Part shown: piece after piece, positions 1-13,600 of the stretch
Layout of the letters: every line of letters begins with the position of its first letter
How positions within the stretch are numbered: position 1 is the stretch's first letter
Made by a program: the position numbers and the translations under genes
Notes under the pieces: generated by a model
Told to the model about the DNA's origin: nothing
What the model saw: the letters and a program-made list of their open reading frames with translations, nothing else
The model's database searches: none
Source: Callipepla californica brunnescens
Lineage: Eukaryota; Chordata; Aves; Galliformes; Odontophoridae
Assembly: GCA_023055505.1 (NCBI GenBank)
Contig: JALIRH010000010.1
Span: 4,403,501 to 4,467,500 of the forward strand
DNA length: 64,000 bases
Direction of reading: 5' to 3'

Positions 1-779
1 TATTAATAAATGCAGTAATTTCAAAATGTTAATCTTCACATTCACATATGTACAATATGCCTAAAATTTTCTCTCAGCAAAAATCAACTAATCTTTTTTT
101 TTAATCTCCTTTTAGTGTGGAAAAGAGAAAGTCTCGCACCTGCATTCTTGCACAGCATGTAGAAAAGTAACTAATTTTATAATCAATTTCTCAACCACTT
201 CAAAGAAACTGCAGTACACAAAATATTCTGGATGCTACTTTAAAAATTCAGCATCCGAAAAACCGATGCCATTGTTTAACTCGATACATATGTTTGCATT
301 AGTTTCCTTTCACTTACTGCTTCAAATATATTCTAATTTTATTTAGTTATTTTGCTTAAAGAAATTTGTCTATCATGAATCATGCAATTCAATTCCTTCT
401 TATGGCTTAGGAGTTAAGTGTTGTCAAAAGGTACTACCCAATCATATCCAGCATTATGAAGATTCCTGGTAACTCTTAAGTACTACAGAAGCTGCTAATA
501 CTGAAGAAAACAATTTGCTTTCTGAATGCTATGGTGACAGTACACGTTGCTTAGATTTATGTTACTTTGTTTTCTTGGGCCTCTCTGTTAGTAATGTACA
601 TGTAAGCCTCTCAATCATGAACAATAGCAAGTTAAATTATATTTATTAGCTGATGCCTTAAGTGCATAAAACAAAAGGTAGAAAAGCTGGAAGTGCAGCT
701 TTTAAAAAAGAAAACAAAAAAACAAAAACAACAACAAGGCTACTTTTAGATGTTATGAAGAACTATTGCCACAGTACCA

Positions 780-905
780 CTGCAAAGGTTGCAGGTGGCA
801 AGGTGTAGATGTGCCGCTTATGTACATGGTTCAGTGGTGATGGGTTGACAGCTGGACTCGATGATCTTTAACTTTTCCAATCTTAACAATTCTGTAAGGC
901 TAGAG
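780..905 (+). mobile_element. CR1 LINE 3'-end fragment
   Basis: Contains the CR1 3' UTR landmarks GTGGTGATGGGTTGACAG-like text, GGACTCGATGATCTTTAACT and TTCCAATCTTAACAATTCTG, in the order of the avian CR1 consensus as remembered. Diverged, 5'-truncated and non-coding. It lies antisense to CARF, just beyond the candidate poly(A) signal. The rest of 1-937 is AT-rich with no gene seen. Confidence 0.75.
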
Positions 906-937
906 CATAAGTTTAAAGACTTCGTAAGCTGAAAACA

Positions 938-943
938 TTTATT
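938..943 (-). terminator. CARF: Candidate CARF polyadenylation signal
   Basis: AATAAA on the minus strand about 600 nt after the CARF stop codon. It is the first canonical hexamer I noticed beyond the stop, but others follow nearer the window start (near 638 and 338), so the used site is uncertain. Confidence 0.35.
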
Positions 944-1542
944 GTTACAATTCACAGATGTTTCTTCACGATACAACTAAGTTCACCTGACAACCTCACC
1001 TTTCTTCTCTCCTTGTTCTTCATACCATTAACATAACCAGGTCAAAGTTGCATTTTCTTAGCATCCATGTCCTTCATCATTTTGAAATGTAGTCTCTCAG
1101 ACCTTCATTTTGTCACAAAACTATTGTGTTGATGAATTTTGCTGTTGGATTCCACGGTCCGGAAGGTGGCTGATTCTGTGAACTGTGTAGTGCTGTAACA
1201 GTTCATGGTCTCAAGGAGAAAAGCAAACCAAGCATTTCAATCCACATTCTAAAACTAACTGTGGAAGACCTTCAGAAATGCTGACCAAAATGGACCATTT
1301 GGATAGCATCCAAATTACTCTAAACATAAAATAGAAGGGGTGGAGAACAGACGTGGAATTGACAGTAAGTCACAACAGTTGTAAATCAAAATAGCTGTCT
1401 GCCAAAACTACTGTAAAATATGTCTAGTCTGAATGCCACAATACCATTTAAAAAAGAATGGCATTATTTTGAGAGTACCTGCCTTTCTTTTCAAGACATT
1501 TAGAATCCTCTGACTTGAAAAATCCTTACAGTCTTCACAGAT

Positions 1543-1661
1543 TTAAACAGAGGAAGATCTCTGGCAGTCTCTGATTTTATCTGGCTCCACAGACAGTGCT
1601 TTTTCTCTTGGTTCTTGTTTAACTTGGCTCATGCAGATACCAGTCTCTGTATTATCTTCAG
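1543..1661 (-). CDS. CARF: CARF coding exon 14 (C-terminus and stop), residues 686-724
   Basis: Acceptor gctttaag|CT, stop TAA at 1545-1543. It contains [17 protein letters not shown], matching human VSQVKQEPKEPALSMEA. VKQEP fits the psi-K-x-E sumoylation consensus, which is an inference. The tail after this motif differs from human. A candidate poly(A) signal lies about 600 nt downstream. Confidence 0.93.
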
Positions 1662-4600
1662 CTTAAAGCAGAACAAAACAAAACATTAAAGTCCAAATAC
1701 CACTGGTTACACTTCAGTCCTAATAACTGTATGCATTTAAAAGAAAAGATTCAGAAACTCAAACTAATAGGTATGACATCTGTGAACTTAGCTGTTGAGT
1801 AGTTTGACAGCCAGTTATAATATGCACCGTGCATATATATTAAGACACTTAACTGTAATACATTAATGTTACCTTGAATTATCACCATAAGAATATTCTT
1901 TAAAAATTGTCTGAAGCCCTAAAATGTTATTTCTCCCAAAATGTCCTTCCTCATCCTCATGTTAAAATAAACATACCATCTTCTGATTATTTATTTCTTT
2001 GGCGAAGGCTGGAATAGACATGTTACTATCTCTAACAAATAAACAATAAAATATGTTGATTTAAAGAATGACCTGAACTTCAGGTATGACTGGCCACTAT
2101 TAAGGGACTGCACATATATTCTTATCAGGAAATAGCTTATTTTTGAGCTACCACTTTCTCTTATCTAAAATCTATAACATACAAAGTAACTTTAACTGAG
2201 TGCATGTATACACACAAGAGGAAAAAGCATCTTGAAATATACACTGACTGAACTGGTGAGTGTTTCATTCACATAAGGTCTATAATACCTGCTCTTCAAA
2301 ATATATTTGTTTTTGTTCTCCTGCTCTCCAGACAAAGAAATGGACTCTGGAACAGGGGAGAGGAGAATCAGTGTATTTTAAAGACAAGTCTTCCACCTAA
2401 CTTTGGAGTAGTGCCAATACCCTACAATTTCTAAATCCAGACAGCAATGATAGGTTGGTATCTTGAGAAGAAGGAAATACCAGAGGAACAGCAAGTACAG
2501 TTCCTATGGCTGTATAACTTAAAATTTTATATTTGGCTAAATTTTGTGTGTACGTAAACTAGTATTTACTTAAAAATGTATACTGAAATGTTAACTTAGT
2601 ATTTGAGAGGCATCGACACCTTGATAGAACAAATGGGCTAAACAACTGAGTGAAGATGGCATATTTGATAGCCTTTCTTAAATAGCCTTTACCCAGAAGG
2701 AAAAGTTTCTCAGCAGAACAGTGAAATCCTATTTAACAAGGAAGACAAGCTACAGAAACATTTGAATGCAGCCAAGAAAAAAATTCTTAAATTTAATTTG
2801 ACAATACTGCCAAAGTAAAATATCCTAATAATAATTTAAAAGATCTGAAAAAAAACATTTATTTCCAAAGACTCCTAACAAAATTCAGTATTTGTTATTT
2901 TATATGCTAATTTCTCCTACAAAATTGTACTTTTGAAGATGAACATTTTAGCAAAACGTTGGGATCTGGAGCAAAACAAAACTTTACAAGCTGGTATTTT
3001 GTCAATCAAAGTGATGGTATGTAGTTCAACTAAGTAATTTTTTTTTAGAAAAACCTAAATATATTTTACAGTCATTGTGATTTTAGAATAAATATTAATT
3101 AGAATCAGCTGAAACAAACCTATACTGGAGCTCCTCTTAATTAGCTCATTTATCTACTTTGTACTAGGACACAAGGAACAAAATCCACTGTATTTTCTGT
3201 ATCTATATTGGGAAGAGCACAACTTACTCAGTGCAGGCTGGCTTTCCACAATGCGTACTGGAATAGCCTGTACATTTCCCAAGAGAACCTGCTGGACTTC
3301 TCTTTCTAGGCTTCTGGAGTCCTCTACCCCATCAAGTGCTACCAGCTGGCCCACGGTGACCAGATTCTGCTCAGAGCCAGGAGGAGTCCCAAAAGCAGAG
3401 GCAGCAGCACTGTGCTGTGCTAGGCCAGCACCTTTTTGCAGACTGTGCCCCTGGCCAAGTACTGGAAGATGGTTGGTTACTGCACTCCCTATGGAATCCA
3501 AGAGACTTGCAGAATTGGGATGGGAATGGTTATTTACAGCTAACAGGGCTGTTGATCCATTTGTGGAGGTAAAGCTTGATTGCAGCTGTAATCCCTGTAG
3601 AAGAGAAAGCAGAAGTACAAACACAACAGCACTTAAAGCAGGAAAAGTTTACATTTAATAACACACATTTTTCAGTACTGGAACTGGATAGGTTCTGACT
3701 TTCTACACATCATCACTTTCGAAGTGTCAACTTCAGCATCTATAGATTATACTTCTTCCAGGAAACTTAGCAGACTGGTGTCCAGCAGCATCTAGAAAAT
3801 TACTAAGGACCACAGAAGTCTAATTTGGACAGATACTCAGTTTCAAATCCTTCCTCAGTACTGTCCATTCCCACGTGGGACATGCACTCAAAGCTAAGTA
3901 TACTGGTTTAAAGGATAGTGAGGTGAAGCCAAGGCTACCTTCAGAAAGAGAAACCAACAGCAAGCAGAACATCATTGCAGTGTGGGTTGTATGTCTGTGG
4001 AAGAGATTATGAGCTTCGGGAGATACAAAGGTAGCTTAGGAAAGAGAGTTAAGAAAGACAGGTTTGAAAGCAAGATGAACTTCAGGAGAAACTCTTTTGG
4101 CACAGTATTCTTAACCCTGCACCTTGCCTTTTCAACCTGATGGTTTTACATTTCTGATCTGAGAGCAGTTCTAGGAATTTAACAGATTTTCTTATGAGGA
4201 TGGAGAAAGATTGAAAGGGAATATGACTGACATATACTTCCTCAATTCTGCAGCATTTTCATCAATAAATAACTGAAACATATGGAAAATAATAAAGGTG
4301 ATCGGTTTGAGGCAGAAACCAACTTCCGACATCTTCTTGGTTTTATTTTCACAAAGAGATCACAAAAACAAAGACACATACGGACCACCTGCACTGCAGC
4401 TAGATGCTAGTTGAGCAATATAAGAGAGGCCAAAGTAGGACGTGAGACTATTTTGAAGTCTGTGTTCCCTCACAGCCAGTGTTTGGGATCTCTAGTTGAT
4501 ATAGTTTCCTTCAGCACTCCCAGCATAGAACACCTGACACACTGTAAAAAACTTGACTGTACCTGAAGTTGTGCAAATATCTTGGGCTGAAGTGAAGAGA

Positions 4601-7600
4601 GAGAAGACAACAACTGAGCTCTTTCTGACAGCAAAGTCTCCCTGCTCTGGTTGGATTCTGCTTTGGTGATGACCGACTCCTCTGGTGAGCTCCCTGCAGG
4701 ACCACAGACAGTTATAATGGTTTCCTCCTGGTTTAAAAGCCTCCCCCATGAATGGGGCAAGTCAAACCTCTTGTATCTCAATATAGATGTAAAAAATACA
4801 TATATACATATAGATACACTCTCTTCTCTTTTGCAGAACAGCTTAGATGCTAAAGAAAAAAGTTGGTTACAAGAAAACAACATTACAGGAAGATAGCACA
4901 TGTCTGTTGAGAATGAAAAAAGTAATAGTGGACAGCAACATAATTACTTCCTACTCTGTGTGCTGAATTTTTAATTCTAAAAGAAAAGTTGAAACATTTC
5001 TATCAAAAAAGCAATCTAATAATTTGACCACCCAGCCACGTTCAGTAAGTGCTCAATAACAGACAGGCATTAAAAGAAAGGGTTGGCTTCCAAAACAAAA
5101 ACACATACAGGAAATCCTGCAAGTCCTCACATGCATTCCAAAGCACATTTGTAGAATTCAGAAAACTCCAATGTAATACCACATTTGGTGAAGTTTTAAA
5201 GGAAGACCATTGATGTGATGCCTACGGATTACAAAATTCTCAAAATTCTTATTTAAAGCAAAAATAATTTACTTTATTTCCTTAAGACATCGGGAAATCA
5301 AGACTCAGCCGCAGCTGAGTTTCTGCAAAAAAAAAAAAAAAAAAAAATTCCCATGGGATTATTCCTATCCTGTTTGAGATACCCAGGACATTTCAGCTAA
5401 GAATTACACTGATACAATTAAATATGGCTCAGCTTTCTATTTTGCTGCTCTAACTGTGAAAGAATAGTTTGCTCTATGTATATAGATTAATCTGCTGAAT
5501 GGAAAAAATGTGAGTACTCAATTTCAAAAAGATCTCTAGAAAAAAAATAAATCACACAACACTTCCATCTGAGTAACTTGAAATACATATCTCATCATAC
5601 ATAACAAATTGTAAGCTCTAAAAAACTCTAGACTTCTTGAATACAATCACTTCAAAGAATTAGTGGGTTTTATTATTATACAGAGATTCCACATGCATAC
5701 ATGAATATCCACATGTAGGAAGAGACGGTAGTTCTTCTCTGAGACTGTACTTTACACCAATAAGCCCAGGTATAATTCTATTAGATTAAATCAAATTCTA
5801 ACCAGCATGGATATTTGGTATGAATGCCAGAAGTTGAACACATACATGGTACTCTATTTCACAAGAGATGTGAAAGGGAACACAGACTTAAGAGACACAA
5901 ACAGTGACAGTGATTGTTATATCTAGTAGTAAAGAAACAAAAAGCAGTATCATACGACGAAGGATATCCCTCATATATCTGGAACTCTAGACAGAGGTGT
6001 AGAGTTCTGTATGGAAAATGAAACAAACATCTGGGTTTTAATTCTGTTATTGCTTGTTTTCTTCAGTGTAAATTTGTTCCTACACAGCACAAGTTGAAAT
6101 AAAAAACACAGCACATATACAAACAGCAGTTAGAGAAGTCAGTGTTGTATCCCCTTGCTACCATTTCATACTCTTCAACAAGAACCAATTTCTTCAATGT
6201 CAGGCTTCTTTTTTCCACACAGACTTGTAATATAATCATGTGTTTGCAATGTGTGCAGACTCGTCCTCACATGAATTTAAACGGAGACAAGATACACTGG
6301 AATTAGATTATCTGCTTGTATTAAGGGAATTGGTGCACACATGCAGAAAACCAAACACATCCGATACTGTAACCTCCTCTAAAGCAGTGCCTCTCTGAAT
6401 GGAGGTTTACATAGTTTTTCCAAGGCAAACCAGATACCTGTGAAAGATAACAGGAATTGATGTACCTGAACTCCTGAACTTTCATCAGCATTCAGATAGT
6501 TTGTACCAAAAGTTATCCCTGCTGAGCTCCACCACAGCTGTTGAAACCAGCACTGTTTTGTCTCTCTCCATAAGAGCATAAAAAGTAATGGAAATATTAA
6601 CACAGGTGTGCAAGCTTAAACACGGTAGTCTGTTTATATTGCAAAGTGCAAACTCCTTTTCTAAAACAAAAGACTTCCTTAAAAAAACAAAACAAAACAT
6701 TATTCAAACTGAGCCTAAAAATTTACCTTTTGTACTCTAACATTTGTCAGCATCAAAGTTCTTGCCCTAAGAGCAGCAAGTGCATAGGACACTTTTCTGT
6801 TCAATTAGATTAACTGCACCAAAAATTATAATGAGAGAAACAAAACATAAGCCCAACTTTAGTCTTATTATTAACTGCTAATGCACTGGTGTATGATATT
6901 ACTCAAGAGAGAAATCACCCAGCAATTCTGCTGGGATTACCAAAAAAAAAAAAAAAAAAAGGTCAGGGAATGAGGAGGGCCAGAGAAGAAAGAAGTTCAA
7001 ACACGTCCAGTCTTCAAGAAAGAGCCACAGAGTTTGAAGTTTTGACTTTGATGGATCCATAATTGTGACAATAATGGCAGTGTACCTTTGATTGCTGTAG
7101 AACTCTCTACCAGCTGCCTGGAAAAGTACCAAATACCACATTCCAGATAAATGAGAAAACAAGCTGGCAGTGCCTCTGAGATTAATAACATTAAGATAAT
7201 GCAGCAAGTTTCTTAATGGAACATGTGGAGATAATTAAGTTCATCCACCTTGCTGCAATCACACTCCTGCTAAAGCCATCAACTCCTCTAATGAGTCTCA
7301 TAACATATCGTTGTTAAACAACAGATGGGAAAAGCATCTATAAACATCCAGGGAAGTTCTCTCATGCCACACTGGGCAAAATATCCTTGAAACATTAATA
7401 TACTTGAAATTTAGGCAAAAAGAAGAGAATGTCATTTCCTACCACACACCATGATCTGTTGGAACACTTCAATCTATGTGCAATCCTAACAACCTGGGTG
7501 GCATTTAGATTTACTTACAAAACATCTTTATTTGTTTTAGTAAATGTTTTTAAGTCCAAGTAATAATAGCAATTTTAACAAAGAAAGCACAACATAATTA

Positions 7601-10600
7601 GCTTCTGAAAAAAAAAATATATATGGATAAAATAAATTTCTATAGTAATCTACACTGCTTTTGTAGTGAAGTGAGAGGAAGTCTTGTTAACTAGCTCAAT
7701 GATTTCTTGGAAGAGATGCTACTTTGGCTTCACACATTAATATAGCCATTAACAATGACTTCCTAAGAAGCAGGAATCCCAACATGCACATGAGCTCCCT
7801 TTAGCAAGATTATCTGCAGCATGTGCAAAGCACAGACAGTCCCAGCTGTGTGCCCTGATGGATATCGACACCTCTTCAGTAGGAATCTTGGGGCAGAGTG
7901 GCTGGAAGACTGTGGAGAGGAAAGGGACCTGGGGGTATTGGTTGATGTTAAGCTGAACATGAGCCTGCAGTGTGCCCAGCTGGCCAAAAAAGGCTAATGG
8001 CACACCGGCTTGTATCAGAAATGGTGTTGCCAGTTTTGTGACATTAACAAGAGAGGCCACATTTAGAGAGAAGTTATTAATACAGTCCTACCATTGGAAG
8101 GTGGTGAGGCAAACGTAACAGTCACTGTTTCTGTAAGAACATTCCCACTGTCTGTAGTCCACTGTAGCTGAAAGGAAAAATACTAGTTTTCAGAAAGGGT
8201 TAAAGTTTGTGTATTGCCGAAACATAGGCTCAATTCAGAACATGCGAGAAAATAAGTGCACGAAGCTATGCTTTTTTTTTTTTTTTTTTGCTCCCCAGTA
8301 ATTATGCATTTCAGGAGTTTAAAATAAAAAAATACCACTAACTATTTTTAACATGCACTGTACCAAGAAAGCTAACATCATCTCATGAAAACTTGGAAGA
8401 CTGAACTAAACAAAAAAACAGCTAAACCAGAATAGGCCAAGAAACATCACCCGCTCACCTAAGGCCTATGTAGTTCAGGGAGAGTGGAAAAACCCCAATG
8501 ACACAGCAATACCTAATACTATAGTTTGGCAAAGCTGATATTAAACCTAATAACTGGGAAAACAAGGATCACTGTATGTTTCTTAGTGCTCAATAGGTGG
8601 AAGAAGTTTAAGGAACAACATGTAAGAGCTGCTCAACATTCTGAAGTATCTACTTCAGACTTCCTTCACTTGCTAGAAGATGCACTCACAGACTTGTACA
8701 AGCTCTAATTTAGGCTTCACATGAGACAGACTTCATTCCAACTTTTCAGATGACGAAAACTAATAGTAACTTGTCTAGCAACCAGATAAAGCCATTAATA
8801 GCTTTCTGATGCATGTCATTTTTTCTCTCCCACATGCCTTCTAGTTCATGCAGTCATCATGTGAGTGTTGCATAATGTACTACTCAGCTAGTGGCCATCT
8901 AATGAGATGAATACTGAATATGGTCAAAAGGTTTGATTCACTTTGAATTCAGTTTTGCTCAGTGAGAGATTCCACTGAAAATACTGCTGCGGGAAACAGG
9001 AGGTCAGAGAACTCTGACAATGCAACTAAATGGTAAAAGTCAAATAAGACTTAGAGTACTTAACTCCAAAAATAAAAAAGAAACACTAGGGCCAACATAC
9101 CGTTGCTGGAATGCTTTCTGAGTTATATACCACCTCGCCATTTCTCAGGGACTTCTGCACTTCATGAATGTGGTTCTTGATGTCATTCACAGTGGGAAAG
9201 AATGACAGGTTATGTCTCTCTGGCACTTCATCAGGTTTGAATAATTCTCTTTCCACATACTTTCTGTCACATGTTAAAGGACAAAAATATTTAAATAAAA
9301 ATACGTGTATTTAAGATCTATTGTGCTATTTCCTTATGACAACTGCTGCAACCGTCTTCCTCTCCAGGTTGCAAAGACAATACAAAAGCAAGTTCAGAGA
9401 TATTTGGATCAGTTTTCTGTGCATCTGCTCTGGAGTTCGGAATTAAAAAAAAAACAAAAACAAACAAAAAAAACACCCATCCCCTCAACAAACTTTAAAG
9501 AAGAGAGCAGCTCTTATCATAGTCTACAATAATGCAGCAAGAGAAGGCAAAATCCATAGAAAAAGAGATTCTAACATGTTGGAAATGCATTCAGTTATGC
9601 ACCAGTACTGCCATTTACTCACAAATGAAATTAATTAAACGCAAAACCAGGTACAGCATAGACTAAGAGCGCTAACAGACAATTCTGTACCTTAGTTGCT
9701 TCCTCACTGCATAGACTTGCTCTATTCCTTGAGACACCAATTCTCGGATCTTGTCTGCCACTTGAGGATGAAGGCGGGAAGGCAGAGTACAGTTCTCATC
9801 TCTAACAACTTCCTCCTCCTCCTCCTCAGGAAAAGCAGCAGAAAAATGGGAGGGTGAAGAAGGGAGACAGGAAGTCTCCATTTCATGATACTGGTGGGCT
9901 TGCTGAGTGGGTAACTGCACATACCACCTGGCAAGGAGGAAAGTTTTTATAATTCTCAAGCAATAGCAGCAAAATGAATCTCTCATGGAAAAAGCCAGAC
10001 AATCACAAATGAATCACTTAGAGTGACTTAATCTTTAAAGTCCTGAGCTGGAAGATACTGTTCTTCAGAATTCAGGGTTTATGATGCAAAATAACCCATG
10101 TTAAACCCCCCGATGGTAAAACTATTTCTTTCTATGCCCTACATGGAAACATCTGCTGAAGTTCCACGGCTCAGTATTTGCTCAGTATTTAACACATTTA
10201 CTAAATAAAACAATCCAGAGCCATGAGTCTTATTAACAAAAAATCTCACAATGTCAGTAAGACTAAATAAAGCAATCAAGGACATAAAGGAAATGAAGCA
10301 AATTACTGCTCCTTATATATCATTTCTCAGTATAAAGAAAAAAAGTGCAAAATTCACCTGAGGATACCACCAGCCTCTATCAAGTTCTTCTTCAGCATGT
10401 TGAATGCTTTTTCCTGCTCCATTCTTATGATTTTCTTGTCAATTTTAGGGTCAGTAGGAACTCTGTACTCTGGAAACTTTTGAACTTTTTTAATATAGAT
10501 CCTTCCATGGGGAAGATAAGAGAAAACAGAAAAAAAAAAAAAAGAAGTCTGCTTCAGCTGGAAGGCAAGATTTCCACCTACCTCATATCAGATACTCTCA

Positions 10601-13600
10601 CAGAAAAAAAACAAGCGGAGTATTTTGAGGGATGAGGACCCTCTAAGATAGCTGAAGATTAAAAACAGCATATGAACAGAAAAAGATGCAGGTGGGTATA
10701 AATACACATACACCTGGTCCAGTATGGAAGTCACTTGGCCAGAATCTTGCTCCTCAGCAAAATTTTCTTTCCCTCAGTGGTGTAAAAGCACAACACCATT
10801 TCTGGACAGGTTGGAGTTCACCCTGCCTGAAATGCGAGCTGAACATACACATATCTAACTGCATGCATCCAGGTAAGCACACCCTTAGCTCTGTAAAGAG
10901 GGAACAAGCGTGGCACTGAAACCCAAGAGAATGTTCAAGGACGCAAAAAGAATGCAGAACACTGGAGTTGGATAAGAAGGAACAGGAAGAACTGTAACAA
11001 CTTCTGTAAATAGATCTGCTATATTTGGACAATTTACTAATACAACTGCAGTTAAAAGTTTGAACGAAAACCAAGACATTGTCTTAGCATCAAATATGGT
11101 CACTAAAGGACAGCGCCATATGATGGCCTCGTTATTTTTTAGACAGTGATTCACTCTTGTAGTTCATGTACTGATGTAATGGTACTCAGCATAAGCAACC
11201 TGTCAAGGCTCAGCCCCACACAGCATAACAGGACAGCATTTCCCCCTTTCCTCAAGCTGGAAGGACATCAAGCAAGAACCATACTGTATGACATCAGCTA
11301 CCACCCCCAAAGGACATGCTGTCAAGGCTCATGAGAAGCATGTTTTCTCAGGATGGCAAATAGCTTTATAGCCAGTTCTTACCTTGCCGGACAAGTGGCT
11401 TTGTACAGACAGCCAGAAGTGCTTTCCTGCTCACCAGCTTTTTTAGGCTGGAACCCTTTTCTCCTTGGTCCATACTGGCACTCCATTACAATGGCTCTGC
11501 TTCCTGGGAACAGAAAATAATTCACTCTATTCAAGCAACCATAGGAGACATTATAGTAAAACATTAACTACAAAGACAAAAACTTCTGGAAAAGTTATTT
11601 CTGTTTAATAATCAGACTCTTTAGACAACAGAATACTCAAATGTAGCAAGCATTCAAATACACTGCAAATGCTTCTTTTACAGCACATGAGAAACATGGA
11701 GCACTTCAAAAGCTTTTCCTAGAGTGATTACACTTTACAGTGCTCCTGGAAGATACATAGGGACAAAAGATTAGGTTCTGACCTGTTCAAATACTTCGCA
11801 GTATTGAGCAACTGTACTAGCTACCAAAGGAGAACAGTGTTGATAATAAACACATTAAGAGACAGAATCTACAAAGTGACCAAGAAAATTCACAGCTGAA
11901 AGCAAAGGTCTTTAATCAATACTTCAGACTATGCTGCCTTTTAAATACTTCCAAATGTGACCTACCTTATCAGTTAAATAACACTGTCTCAGTGTTGCTT
12001 CACTCTAAAATTCATTCAAATACATGGCTTATTCCAATCAGACCACTTATAAAAGGGTGAACAGGCATAACAAGTGTGTGTGTGGTCAAGAACAGAACTT
12101 ACAACTCCCCCAAATCATGCTTAACTATCTATTACATATAATTTACATATTGCAGTACATAGGCAGGGAGCTGCCTATACTACAAATGATATAACCAAAA
12201 CCTTTTTAAAGGTATCACGACAACAACGTAAGTTGCTTCCACAAGATACTCAGTGATTTACTGCCTGAGAATGTGACCCTATTAAAAAAACATATACACA
12301 TCAATGCATATAAAGAGAAGAGAAATTTAAATGAGACAGTTGAGTAAAATAAACAGATTTCAAGCCTTTCAGGTTTGTTTTGTTTTGTTTGTTTAAAACA
12401 GTTTCTTAGGATGAAAAGACATCAAGACCTTTAAACTAGTTCTTACTAATACGCATCTCAAAAGCTAGTGAATCTTCTTTTACACAGGTATCAGCTATCT
12501 ACAGTTCCTATGAAAACTAAGAGTAAAGATTTTGATGATTAGTTCACATTTTACAGTATATAAGGAGTGACCCAGCTTTTCTCCTTCTGCTTCATTTCCT
12601 CCCAACAGAAGCAGAATCACAGCAGGGAAGGCATTACAGACTGGCTCCACTTAGGCAGAAGGGGTAAGTAAATTCCTTGAGAGCAAGACTTTTCTCTGCA
12701 CAGTTTAGAATTAAGTTAGTCAGGATTTAACAGCAGTTCAGTAAACCATATTTCCAGCCTCTGGTGCATAGACCTAATTTTTTAACGAACACCGTTCACA
12801 GAGAGTTTATATTCTATACCTAAATGTATTGGAAAAACAACACAGATGTATGCTTAATGTTTGTACAAGGGTCTAAACAAAGTTAAAAATACTGCAACTT
12901 AAAAATCAGTCTCTACTAATCTGCAACACTTAAAGAAGGAAATGATCTACGTGTGTTTTTGTTCTAAATATCTTATTGCGGGGGAACACATTTATTAAGC
13001 AGCTCTTACAAAAGAATTAAAGATGTTTCAAATGCATTTGGAGAGGGTGCCGATAAAAACACAGATTTTGGCTTTTTCTCAGCCTTCTTATACCTCAATT
13101 TATGGGTGAAGCTATAAATGTTTCACTTTCTCAGTTACTTTTAGGAAAAAAATAAGCATATAATGTATACCCCACTCATTCACATGTGACAACTAAAGCA
13201 TATTAATTTTGTATTTGAATGAACTTATTTTCACATAAGCATTGCGTGAGCTAAGTATGCATTTCCAATCCCTAAACCTGTACATCCATTAAAAATATAT
13301 CCCTACTGACACACATTGATGCTCTTTTCAAACTTATTTTTTTATTTCTGCTTTTAAGGGGGACACTTAGACATTGTAATGGATCCTGCAGAACAGACTC
13401 TTTCAAGGATCTCCAAGTAAGGCAAGAATACTGGAACAAGCTCTTACCCTTACAAGAAACTCCAAGTCTTGACAGAGCAGATGGAATCTCCATCTGAAGA
13501 ACTCATTCACACCGCCATCAAATGCTACTTAAGTAATTTATTTCTAAACAACAAAGGGAAAGAAACACAACAAAGCCTGAGGTTTCAGGGAAACAAGCTG

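Noticed and set aside
7749..8060. Minus-strand open frame of 103 codons
   Set aside because: It is the reverse of a CR1 fragment (antisense of the reverse-transcriptase ORF end), not a gene.
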